Shown: piece after piece, positions 25,193 to 32,256 of the stretch
How the letters are laid out: the number at the start of each line of letters is the position of its first letter
Position numbering within the stretch: position 1 is the stretch's first letter
Source: an uncultured Muribaculaceae bacterium
GTDB lineage: Bacteria; Bacteroidota; Bacteroidia; Bacteroidales; Muribaculaceae
Length of the DNA: 57,340 nucleotides
NCBI GenBank assembly: GCA_947628305.1
Contig: CANQZG010000024.1
Span: 1 to 57,340 of the forward strand
Reading direction: 5' to 3'
The notes under the pieces: generated by a model
The model's database searches: none
The model's input: the letters and a program-made list of their open reading frames with translations, nothing else
Told to the model about the DNA's origin: nothing
Made by a program: the position numbers and the translations under genes

Positions 25193-25897
25193 TCACTTCT
25201 TGACATCCCCTTGCCTGGAAAAAATGAGTGAACGGCTGCTGTAACGTTGCACGAGACTTGAGAAATAGACTGTGAACAGCGGGAACATGAGGAATCCGGC
25301 GACTGACACCGCCATTGCGAGTATCCTTCCAACAAGAGTGACGGGGTAGATGTCGCTTCCGAGGGTCGTGGCATCCATGCACGCCCACCACAGCGCATTC
25401 CAGTAGTCATTCACGGCGGGGTTGACACTATGTTCCTCATAGAAGAAAATCAGGCTTGCAAAATACACCACCGCGAGCATTATGGCGATATAGGAGGCGA
25501 GTATGCTCGTGATGCGCCGGCGCGATATGTAGCTGACGACGATGACAAGGGCGAGCACGCCGCGTGCCAGCGGGACAAACCTGACAAAATACAGCTGTCC
25601 CGCGGTCAGAGGGACGTTATAATGGTCTATTATATTAAGATACGGGATAGATAATACAAAGAACACCCACCAACGGGCAATGAACCTGCGCCGGTTGTCA
25701 GCCATGAAAAGTTCCGCGAAAAAGATGAGGATGAATGATACGCACACCAACAACTGAAAGTTCATGTAACGGCGGTTGGTCATGAAATCGGTGCCGTTGA
25801 ACGTGTCGATTGAAATATATACAATCAACCCTGCCGACAGGGCCAGCACAATGAGATGCAACACGTTCATTATCCATTTCCTCGTTCTCTCATCCAT
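25193..25897 (-). CDS. Potassium-channel-like membrane protein with atypical filter
   Basis: A 234-residue protein with about six hydrophobic segments, a voltage-channel-like layout without a long cytoplasmic domain. Segment 4 contains a modest set of arginines (FVRFVPLARGV). The final pair of helices frames a pore loop, YWNALWWACMDATTLGSDIY, with filter TTLGSD at residues 177-182 in place of the usual TVGYGD. It therefore fits the ion_trans_2 family, but selectivity for potassium is uncertain. It starts 50 bases from the divergent holin-like gene's region and ends 61 bases before the amidase gene. Ends in a short basic tail (SRQGDVKK). Confidence 0.75.
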   Translation of the reverse strand: MDERTRKWIMNVLHLIVLALSAGLIVYISIDTFNGTDFMTNRRYMNFQLLVCVSFILIFFAELFMADNRRRFIARWWVFFVLSIPYLNIIDHYNVPLTAGQLYFVRFVPLARGVLALVIVVSYISRRRITSILASYIAIMLAVVYFASLIFFYEEHSVNPAVNDYWNALWWACMDATTLGSDIYPVTLVGRILAMAVSVAGFLMFPLFTVYFSSLVQRYSSRSLIFSRQGDVKK

Positions 25898-25985
25898 GTT
25901 AATTTAACACTCCACGGGCATAGAATGTTGAATAAGGCACGTCTCAAGGCAAGATGACATGCTAAATTCGCCATCAAAAAAAGAC

Positions 25986-26441
25986 ATGGAACAATTCATC
26001 GATAAATGTGTCGTACGTCTCGCGCCTATGGCGGTGCTCGCGGCAATCGAATATGTGGCGGTGTTCGCCGCCGTCATGGCCGACCTTGCAAGCGGTCTGC
26101 GCCGAAGCCGCCACGAGGGTCGCGCGACCACATCACGCGGATTCAGGAACACCGTTGACAAGACGGCCCGTTATTACACCGCGTTAATCGCAATGTCAAT
26201 AATCGACACAATCATAATCGCCGCGCTGACTTATCTCAATGTCGCCCACGGAATAGACATCCCGTCATTGCCGTTGTTCACCACCATCGGGGCGTTGGGT
26301 CTCGCGGGCATCGAGGCCAAGAGCATCTGCGAGAACACCGGGCGTGACCGCCATGCCAAGGACCTCGCTGACAAGGTACGCCGTCTGGCATCCGACCCCG
26401 AAATCAGGAATCTGTTGTCAAAACTATTGCATCGGTTATAA
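25986..26441 (+). CDS. Phage-holin-like small membrane protein
   Basis: A 151-residue protein matching the holin family found in Bacteroidales phages and mobile elements (phage_holin_4-like). It has an N-terminal amphipathic part, hydrophobic segments VLAAIEYVAVFAAVMADLAS, YTALIAMSIIDTIIIAALTY and LPLFTTIGALGLAGIEAKSI, and a charged C-terminal tail (ADKVRRLASDPEIRNLLSKL). The ATG at 25986 is preferred over 25959 because the family starts close to the first amphipathic helix. It is divergent from the channel gene and convergent with ribH. With the amidase at 24721 it resembles a split lysis pair, but no other phage gene is nearby. Confidence 0.75.
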   Translation: MEQFIDKCVVRLAPMAVLAAIEYVAVFAAVMADLASGLRRSRHEGRATTSRGFRNTVDKTARYYTALIAMSIIDTIIIAALTYLNVAHGIDIPSLPLFTTIGALGLAGIEAKSICENTGRDRHAKDLADKVRRLASDPEIRNLLSKLLHRL

Positions 26442-26456
26442 TTTGCCGGGTTAAAA

Positions 26457-26485
26457 ACGGAGACCATGTATTGCATGGCCTCCGT
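26457..26485. terminator. Bidirectional terminator between the holin-like gene and ribH
   Basis: A 12-bp stem with one mismatch (ACGGAGACCATG with CATGGCCTCCGT, loop TATTG) has T-rich sequence after it on the plus strand and a run of A before it (T on the minus strand). It can end both convergent transcripts. Confidence 0.8.
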
Positions 26486-26508
26486 TCTGTTTTTATCTTC
26501 ACACTTAT

Positions 26509-26988
26509 TCATTCGTCGGCGACGAGACGTTTGAACGCCACCATCTTGATGGCGGTCTCGGCGGCTTCGGTGCCCTTGTTGCCCATTGAGCCGCCGGCCC
26601 GGTCAAGTGCGTCCTGCTCACAGTCGACCGTGAGGACACCGAATATGACCGGGGTGTCGCAATCGGCGTTCAACGCCGTCACACCCTGGGTGACGCTCTG
26701 GCACACATAATCGAAATGGGGTGTGCCGCCACGGACTACGCATCCGAGTACGATGACGGCGTCATAGAGCGATGTCTCGATGAGCTGTGAGGCGGCGAAT
26801 GTCAACTCGACGGCTCCGGGCACATGGTAAAGCCGGTAGTCATCGGGTGTCATGCCATATTCTTTTAATACTTTAATCGCGCCGTCGGCGAGTGCCGACG
26901 TGATATGGCCGTTCCATTCGGCGGCGACAATCGCGATGCGTACGTTGTCGAGACGGGGAAGCGGCGAAACTGGTACTGCTTGTGACAT
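26509..26988 (-). CDS. ribH: 6,7-dimethyl-8-ribityllumazine synthase
   Basis: Condenses 5-amino-6-ribitylamino-uracil with dihydroxybutanone phosphate in the penultimate step of riboflavin synthesis; cytoplasmic oligomer. The 159-residue product (start ATG 26988, MSQAVPVSPLPRL, rather than an upstream in-frame ATG at 27021) shows the family motifs: RIAIVAAEWNGHITSALADG, VPGAVELTFAA, LGCVVRGGTPHFDYVCQSV with the catalytic His, and FGVLTVDCEQDA. It follows the TPR gene by 80 bp on the same strand, an arrangement common in Bacteroidetes. Confidence 0.97.
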   Translation of the reverse strand: MSQAVPVSPLPRLDNVRIAIVAAEWNGHITSALADGAIKVLKEYGMTPDDYRLYHVPGAVELTFAASQLIETSLYDAVIVLGCVVRGGTPHFDYVCQSVTQGVTALNADCDTPVIFGVLTVDCEQDALDRAGGSMGNKGTEAAETAIKMVAFKRLVADE

Positions 26989-27068
26989 ATATTTACATAT
27001 TATGATACATGGCCGCGGCATGCCGCGACACTACAAAAATCAATATATAATACCTCCGGGGCATATTT

Positions 27069-28082
27069 TCAGCGGGGGAATACCTTGTGCCAGATGTCGA
27101 GGATGTCGAGGCGACGGCTCTTGGCGTTCAGGAGTATCTCGACGATGCGTCGATGCTCCTCGTCAGCATTTATCTTGGTGGCCTTGTGCAGCATCGTGTT
27201 CAAAAGATGGACACCCTTGTCGCGTGTGGCCTTCACGTTGAGAAGTGAGTTGCCGAGGTCGATTGACATGCGGAGCTGATTGATGTCAAACTCGGGGTTC
27301 AGCTTCGTCAGGTACTTGAGCGAACGGGTGAAATACTGCACAGCCTCACGGTGACGGCCCATGCGGGCAAGTGTCGTCCCCTCGGTGTGAAGCGACTCTA
27401 TGAGTTTAGACATCGAGTCCTCGATACCCGAATTGACCATCTGGAGATAGGTTGATGTGGCGACCTGATAATGGGCCAGCAGATTGGCCTGTTTCATGCG
27501 CGAGCGGTAGACCGATGTCGAGGCGTTGAGTGCCATGATGTGGGCCGGTCCGTAACGTTCGGGGTTGACACGTGCGAGACGTTCAAAAATTTTGAGGGAT
27601 TTCTCCAGTTCACGTTCGGCTTGTTTGTACTCATCGCGCATAGAGTGCAGATAGGCAATGTCATACAATAACGAAGCGAGCACCAACAGGAATGGTTCAT
27701 CCTTGCGTTTAGGCTCTTGCGCCAGGAGTGTCAGGGTCGCGGCAGCGGTCACCTGCGCCTCGTCAAGCCGGTCATTCTCAATCAGCAAGGCGGTCTGTAT
27801 CTGCATCAAAGCCGCATGTATGTCGAGAAGATGGCCTCCTTCCTCCTGTCCGCTACGGGTGAGAAGTTCATCCACCTCCTTGATTGTCTCGATGGCCTTT
27901 GTGACTTCGCCGCGCTCAATCATTTCGATGGCCATACGGCGGAAAAAGTCGTATGCCGTCGTGAACGAGACCTCGCCGAGTGCATGCCGTATCTCCGACA
28001 TAGGTCTGTTACGTCGTTTCTTCAGGCGTGAGATATCAGTGGTGACCGTAAGGAATACAGGGTCAAGTGATATGGGTTTCAT
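27069..28082 (-). CDS. TPR-like helical repeat protein
   Basis: A 337-residue soluble protein without signal peptide, made almost wholly of helical pairs. Segments such as FFRRMAIEMIERGEVTKAIE, LASLLYDIAYLHSMRDEYKQ and LARMGRHREAVQYFTRSLKY have the spacing of tetratricopeptide repeats. No catalytic motif is visible, so it is probably a protein-interaction scaffold. It sits between obgE (100-bp gap with an AATTAGG-type repeat) and ribH, on the same strand. A role beyond that cannot be read from the sequence. Confidence 0.7.
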   Translation of the reverse strand: MKPISLDPVFLTVTTDISRLKKRRNRPMSEIRHALGEVSFTTAYDFFRRMAIEMIERGEVTKAIETIKEVDELLTRSGQEEGGHLLDIHAALMQIQTALLIENDRLDEAQVTAAATLTLLAQEPKRKDEPFLLVLASLLYDIAYLHSMRDEYKQAERELEKSLKIFERLARVNPERYGPAHIMALNASTSVYRSRMKQANLLAHYQVATSTYLQMVNSGIEDSMSKLIESLHTEGTTLARMGRHREAVQYFTRSLKYLTKLNPEFDINQLRMSIDLGNSLLNVKATRDKGVHLLNTMLHKATKINADEEHRRIVEILLNAKSRRLDILDIWHKVFPR

Positions 28083-28091
28083 CTTTATTCA

Positions 28092-28180
28092 GTTAGGATT
28101 TAGAAATGAGGAGTTAGGAATTGGGAATTAGGAGTTGGGAATGAAAAAATTCATAATTCCTCATTCCTAATCCCTAATTA
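28092..28180. repeat. Degenerate AATTAGGAAT-type inverted repeat
   Basis: Tandem-like variants of GGAATTAGGAGT on the left (about 28119-28144) pair imperfectly with ATTCCTCATTCCTAATCCC on the right (28150-28179) around a run of A. It fills the obgE-TPR gap and looks like a simple-sequence intergenic repeat. Confidence 0.6.
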
Positions 28181-28182
28181 AT

Positions 28183-29352
28183 TTAATCTTCAGCGGGATA
28201 TTCCCATTCAAGGTCGGAGTAGTCATCTTCATCCATATATTCTTCATCTTCCTCGGGTTGCTGTGGCTCTTGTTCAAAGATGAATTCATCTTCTTCCCTC
28301 ACACGGTGCTGACGGTCGAGCGGACGATGGGTGATAGGTGTGGCCTCGATGCGGTTGGCGTCATCGGTGATGGCTTCCCAGAGCATATCTTTGAGTTGCG
28401 ACAGACCCTGACCGGTCACGGCCGAGATGAATACACTCGGAATATCGGACGGGAGAGTTGTCGCGATTTCAGCAGTCAGTTCCTCGTCAAGCATGTCGGC
28501 CTTGGAGACCGCGAGTATGCGCGGTTTGTCGGCCAGTTGCGGGTTAAATTGTTCGAGCTCGTTGACAAGGGTGCGGTACTGCGCCTCGATGTCATCGGCA
28601 TCGGCGGGGACAAGGAACAACAGGACTGCGTTGCGCTCGATATGGCGCAAGAAACGCAACCCGAGCCCGCGCCCTTCGCTCGCACCCTCGATTATGCCCG
28701 GGATGTCGGCCATGACAAATGAACGATTATCGCGATAAGACACAATGCCAAGCTGGGGTTCCATTGTGGTGAACGGGTAATCGGCGATTTTGGGGCGTGC
28801 CGCCGAAAGAGCCGACAGCAACGTTGATTTCCCCGCGTTGGGAAATCCGACCAACCCGACATCGGCAAGTAGCTTCAACTCCATGATGACCGATTTCTCG
28901 ATTGCAGGTTCTCCCGGTTGGGCGTAACGTGGTGTACGGTTGGTCGCACTCTTGAAATGCCAGTTGCCGAGACCGCCACGCCCTCCACGCAACAGTTTGA
29001 CTTCTTCGCCGTCGCGTGTCACCTCACAGAGGAATTCGCCCGTGTCGGCATCGAATACCACGGTGCCACACGGGACATCGAGAATCACGTCCTCGCCGTC
29101 CTTACCGAACGAACGTCCGCCTGACCCGCTTTGCCCGTTGCCGGCGAACACATGACGTCGGTAACGCAACGGTAGGAGCGTCCACTGATGGCTGTTTCCC
29201 CGCAGGATGATGTGGCCGCCACGGCCACCGTCACCCCCGTCAGGGCCACCTTTGGGAACATACTTGGCACGGTAGAAATGCCTTGAACCTGCACCGCCCT
29301 TTCCCGAGCGGCAAAGTATCTTGACGTAGTCTATGAAATTGGAATCTGCCAT
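28183..29352 (-). CDS. obgE: GTPase Obg/CgtA
   Basis: A 389-residue essential GTPase linked to 50S ribosome maturation, growth control and the stringent response. The N-terminal Obg fold (1-160) has the glycine-rich run ([21 protein letters not shown] and later [13 protein letters not shown]); split here, it spans residues 32-85. The G domain shows G1 GFPNAGKS (169-176), G2 [11 protein letters not shown]3 DIPG (216-219) and SKAD (G4, NKxD-like) near 285. The C-terminus is a long acidic tail ([19 protein letters not shown]), common in Bacteroidetes Obg. It is the last gene of the relA-started operon, 9 bp after the CBS-nucleotidyltransferase gene, placing it with ppGpp metabolism, which is functionally sensible because Obg binds ppGpp. 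Confidence 0.97.
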   Translation of the reverse strand: MADSNFIDYVKILCRSGKGGAGSRHFYRAKYVPKGGPDGGDGGRGGHIILRGNSHQWTLLPLRYRRHVFAGNGQSGSGGRSFGKDGEDVILDVPCGTVVFDADTGEFLCEVTRDGEEVKLLRGGRGGLGNWHFKSATNRTPRYAQPGEPAIEKSVIMELKLLADVGLVGFPNAGKSTLLSALSAARPKIADYPFTTMEPQLGIVSYRDNRSFVMADIPGIIEGASEGRGLGLRFLRHIERNAVLLFLVPADADDIEAQYRTLVNELEQFNPQLADKPRILAVSKADMLDEELTAEIATTLPSDIPSVFISAVTGQGLSQLKDMLWEAITDDANRIEATPITHRPLDRQHRVREEDEFIFEQEPQQPEEDEEYMDEDDYSDLEWEYPAED

Positions 29353-29361
29353 AAGATTTGA

Positions 29362-30408
29362 TTAAATCGATAAATCATGATGATGCCTCATCAATTCGCA
29401 GGCATGTCTGAAATCACTTGGGTTGCCTATGTCAATCCAAGTGCCGTTGATAGGGAAATACACCACCTTCCGACCGTTGGCCAACGCCGATTCTATAAAA
29501 TCGGGGGCATCCATCCGCTCCGTTCCATCGAGACCTTCAAGCATTGAGTTATTTATCATATAGATTCCTGCGTTGGCATAATAGGAATAAGTCGGTTTCT
29601 CCTCCATTTCCTTCACCTCGGTGCCTTCGGTCTTCAAGATGGCATACGGCACTGAAATATTGTAGGGAATGGCTGCGATAGTGATGTCGGCGTTTTCCGA
29701 CAGATGTTTCAGGTACATGTCCTCAAATGAAACAGTCGTCAACAAGTCGGAGTTCATCAGCAAAGTCACCCTGTCCTTCCGATGTGGCACAAGACCCAAC
29801 GAACCGATAGTCCCCAACGGGGCGGGTTCACGCACACATTTGACCGTGATTCCCGCGACAGGGGTCGAGAAATGCTCATGAATCATGTCGGCGAGATAGT
29901 TGGTTGTGACCGTCACGTCGTCTATCCCGACAGCGGCCAAAGCCTCGATATTGTAGTCAATGATGGGTTTGCCGCCAACCTTGAGCAGCGGCTTGGGTCG
30001 GTCAAGGGTCAGGGGACGCAGACGCTCTCCCTTCCCTCCGGCCATCAGCACCGCGCTGACGGGAAGCACCGTGCGTGTCACGTCTGTGTCAAGAATCCTG
30101 ACTATGCGACGGCGGTTGTCAAGCAAGGGGATGAGACGTATACCTCTTTCACGGATTGACCGTAACCTGACGATATCGACATTACCCGACTCAAGCCAAC
30201 AGAAGTCCCGGAACATGGCCGCCGAAACCGGCGATTCAAGCGAGACTCCTTTCAAAAGGTTGCGCCGTACATCACCGTCGGTGAGTGTTCCCGTCATTTT
30301 CCCGTCATCATTGACCGCCAAGAGTGTCATCACCTCACCCGACAGGGCATTGAGCCGGGCGAGCGCGTCAAGAAGCGGGGTGTTCTGGTTTATAATGTGT
30401 CTATCCAT
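29362..30408 (-). CDS. CBS-domain sugar nucleotidyltransferase (PtmE-like)
   Basis: A 348-residue cytoplasmic protein. Residues 1-115 form a CBS pair (LTDGDVRRNLLKG is a clear segment), and residues 117-348 are a nucleotidyltransferase domain starting AVLMAGGKGERLRPLTLDRP with the signature GxGxRLxPLT loop and KP. The family includes PtmE of Campylobacter, which makes GDP-glucosamine derivatives for legionaminic acid, and other mannose-1-phosphate guanylyltransferase-like enzymes. Overlap by 8 bases with the preceding CMP-sugar synthetase gene and presence of a NeuC/LegG-type epimerase gene support a nonulosonic-acid role. The exact sugar is not proven. Confidence 0.8.
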   Translation of the reverse strand: MDRHIINQNTPLLDALARLNALSGEVMTLLAVNDDGKMTGTLTDGDVRRNLLKGVSLESPVSAAMFRDFCWLESGNVDIVRLRSIRERGIRLIPLLDNRRRIVRILDTDVTRTVLPVSAVLMAGGKGERLRPLTLDRPKPLLKVGGKPIIDYNIEALAAVGIDDVTVTTNYLADMIHEHFSTPVAGITVKCVREPAPLGTIGSLGLVPHRKDRVTLLMNSDLLTTVSFEDMYLKHLSENADITIAAIPYNISVPYAILKTEGTEVKEMEEKPTYSYYANAGIYMINNSMLEGLDGTERMDAPDFIESALANGRKVVYFPINGTWIDIGNPSDFRHACELMRHHHDLSI

Positions 30409-31099
30409 TCTGTTCCTTTATCATCAATTCGGCCACGGCCCAATCAAGCGGAGTGTCAAGGTCGAGGCTGCGTTCACGTGGCATCACGCTGGGCACACGC
30501 CTCGGGAACGCACCGAGGGGCATCAGGCGGATGGAACGCGGGTTAATCACATAGACCGCACCGTTGTACTCCCACGCCGGAGGGGCATCCTGTCGGCGCG
30601 TGTACAGGCCATCCCCCTTGCTGACATGGAGGAATCCTGTGACCAGGTCGGTCTCAAAGCAATTGTAGTAGGGGTTACTTGTCGCCTCGGTAACTGAAAC
30701 GACCATGTCAATATCCTCGTTGTATAGAGTCAACGCGTTCTCCACATCTTCAACCTTGCGGAACGGGGATGTGGGTTGTAACAGTACAACTCGGTTGTAT
30801 GCGATACCGGCACGGTCGGCATAGTCCATGGCATCGATGATGACCTCCCGCGAACCGGCGGTGTCGGTCGCGAGAGACGGCGGTCGCATGTAATCAACTT
30901 TCAGTCCGAGGTCTCGGGCGGTGTCGGCGATTTCATCATCGTCGGTCGACAGGATTATGTGGGAGTCGGGGGCGAGCGCACGCGCCACATCGATGCTGTA
31001 GGCGATGAGCGGACGGCCGCCGAGCGGTTTTATATTCTTACGCGGAATCCCTTTGCTGCCTCCTCGTGCGGGTATTATGTATAATGTGTCACTATCCAT
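30401..31099 (-). CDS. Acylneuraminate-type cytidylyltransferase (NeuA/LegF-like)
   Basis: A 232-residue cytoplasmic enzyme activating a nine-carbon sugar acid with CTP. It shows the family signature ARGGSKGIPRKNIKPLGGRP (11-30), LLQPTSPFRKVEDVENAL in the middle and SLDLDTPLDWAVAE near the end. Whether the substrate is N-acetylneuraminic, legionaminic or pseudaminic acid cannot be told from motifs. It overlaps both neighbouring genes by 8 bases (31099 with the epimerase gene end at 31092, 30401 with the next start at 30408), a tight three-gene nonulosonate set. No sialic acid synthase (NeuB/LegI) gene lies in the window. Confidence 0.88.
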   Translation of the reverse strand: MDSDTLYIIPARGGSKGIPRKNIKPLGGRPLIAYSIDVARALAPDSHIILSTDDDEIADTARDLGLKVDYMRPPSLATDTAGSREVIIDAMDYADRAGIAYNRVVLLQPTSPFRKVEDVENALTLYNEDIDMVVSVTEATSNPYYNCFETDLVTGFLHVSKGDGLYTRRQDAPPAWEYNGAVYVINPRSIRLMPLGAFPRRVPSVMPRERSLDLDTPLDWAVAELMIKEQNG

Positions 31100-32255
31100 C
31101 TATATCATGAAAATGTTTGACTTTCAGCGATTCAAGCGGGACTGTGGCTATGGTCTCGGTTATCAGTCGCAATGTGTCGGGTTTATAGTAGGGATTTGTC
31201 GCGGCGCGTGCGAGTTCACGCCCCCGGTCGCTTAATGCAAGGTCTATTGCCAAGGCGATTTCGTCAGTGTCGTCCTCGCAATGTATCACCGACTCCGAGC
31301 GGAGACGCCCTTGCTGGCGCATGCCGATGTCGACCGTGGGGATGTGCATCGACGGGACCTCTACAATCCCGCTCGATGAGTTACCCACAACGGCATCGAC
31401 ATAATGCAGGGCCGACAGATACCGTCGTTTACCGAGCGACGGTATCGCCCGGACACGCGATGGATTTCCTGCCGCGTAAGATTCGATACGGTCTATAATC
31501 TCGCGCCCGTTGGCATCGTTGTTGGGGTAGGTCATGATGACGTTTACATCGGGGAAACGGTCGAGGGCATCGGTGAGCATGTCGAACTTTCCCGCCGGGG
31601 ACCCATTGTCGAGTGTTGCCGGATGATATGTCACGAGCACTGACCGCCCTCCAAGAGAGAATCCAATCGATGCCTCAAGTTCCTCCCGCGTCATCACCGG
31701 CTCGTTGGCGAGATTGTACACTCCTATTGCCCCGGTATTTATGACACGTGCCGGGTCTTCGCCAAGTTGTATGACACGATTACGGTATTTCTCCGTGGCC
31801 GTCAGGTGCAACGCCGACATCTTAGTGATTGCATGACGGATGGAGTCATCCACCGCGCCCTCTGAAATCTCACCTCCGGCTATATGTACTATGGGGATAA
31901 GCATCATCAGCGCGGCCGAAGCGGTCGCCAACATCTCATACCTGTCGCCTAATATCACAACCATATCGGGTCGCAGGCGTGAGAATGCATCGGCCATCCC
32001 CGACATACACCGCGCCATCGCTTTTACCCTATGCGCCTCCGAGTCTCCTTCGACATCCATGGGGACACGTTCGGCTACGGTGAATCCATCGGCGATGATT
32101 TCATCGACAGTGTGTCCGTATCTCGGGTCAAGGTGCATGTTGGTGGCGATTATGCTGACCGTCACGTCATCGCGGGAGTCGAGCGAACGGGCAATCCCGC
32201 TCAACAATCCCCATTCGGCGCGTGTACCTGTGACAATGGCGATTTTGCGTGTCAT
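31092..32255 (-). CDS. Hydrolysing UDP- or GDP-sugar 2-epimerase (NeuC/LegG-type)
   Basis: A 387-residue cytoplasmic enzyme of the UDP-GlcNAc 2-epimerase superfamily. The start at 32255 lies 1 base after the stop of the preceding gene and begins MTRKIAIVTGTRAEWGLL, the typical opening; an ATG 18 bases upstream is less likely. Motifs seen: GDRYEMLATA, HIAGGEISEGAVDDSIRHAI, TGAIGVYNL, GNSSSGIVEVPS and TVDIGMRQQGR. Such enzymes release ManNAc or its diacetyl-bacillosamine counterpart, feeding the synthesis of sialic or legionaminic acid. Co-location with a PtmE-like gene argues for a GDP-linked legionaminate-type route, but the NeuC reading remains possible. Confidence 0.88.
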   Translation of the reverse strand: MTRKIAIVTGTRAEWGLLSGIARSLDSRDDVTVSIIATNMHLDPRYGHTVDEIIADGFTVAERVPMDVEGDSEAHRVKAMARCMSGMADAFSRLRPDMVVILGDRYEMLATASAALMMLIPIVHIAGGEISEGAVDDSIRHAITKMSALHLTATEKYRNRVIQLGEDPARVINTGAIGVYNLANEPVMTREELEASIGFSLGGRSVLVTYHPATLDNGSPAGKFDMLTDALDRFPDVNVIMTYPNNDANGREIIDRIESYAAGNPSRVRAIPSLGKRRYLSALHYVDAVVGNSSSGIVEVPSMHIPTVDIGMRQQGRLRSESVIHCEDDTDEIALAIDLALSDRGRELARAATNPYYKPDTLRLITETIATVPLESLKVKHFHDIDG

Positions 32256-32256
32256 G

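Noticed and set aside
24721-26441. Prophage
   Set aside because: Only an amidase and a holin-like gene are present; no integrase, capsid, tail, terminase or attachment sites could be seen.
26988-27021. Upstream in-frame ATG as ribH start
   Set aside because: The extra residues (MPRPCIIICKY) are not like the family N-terminus and the ATG at 26988 gives the usual length.
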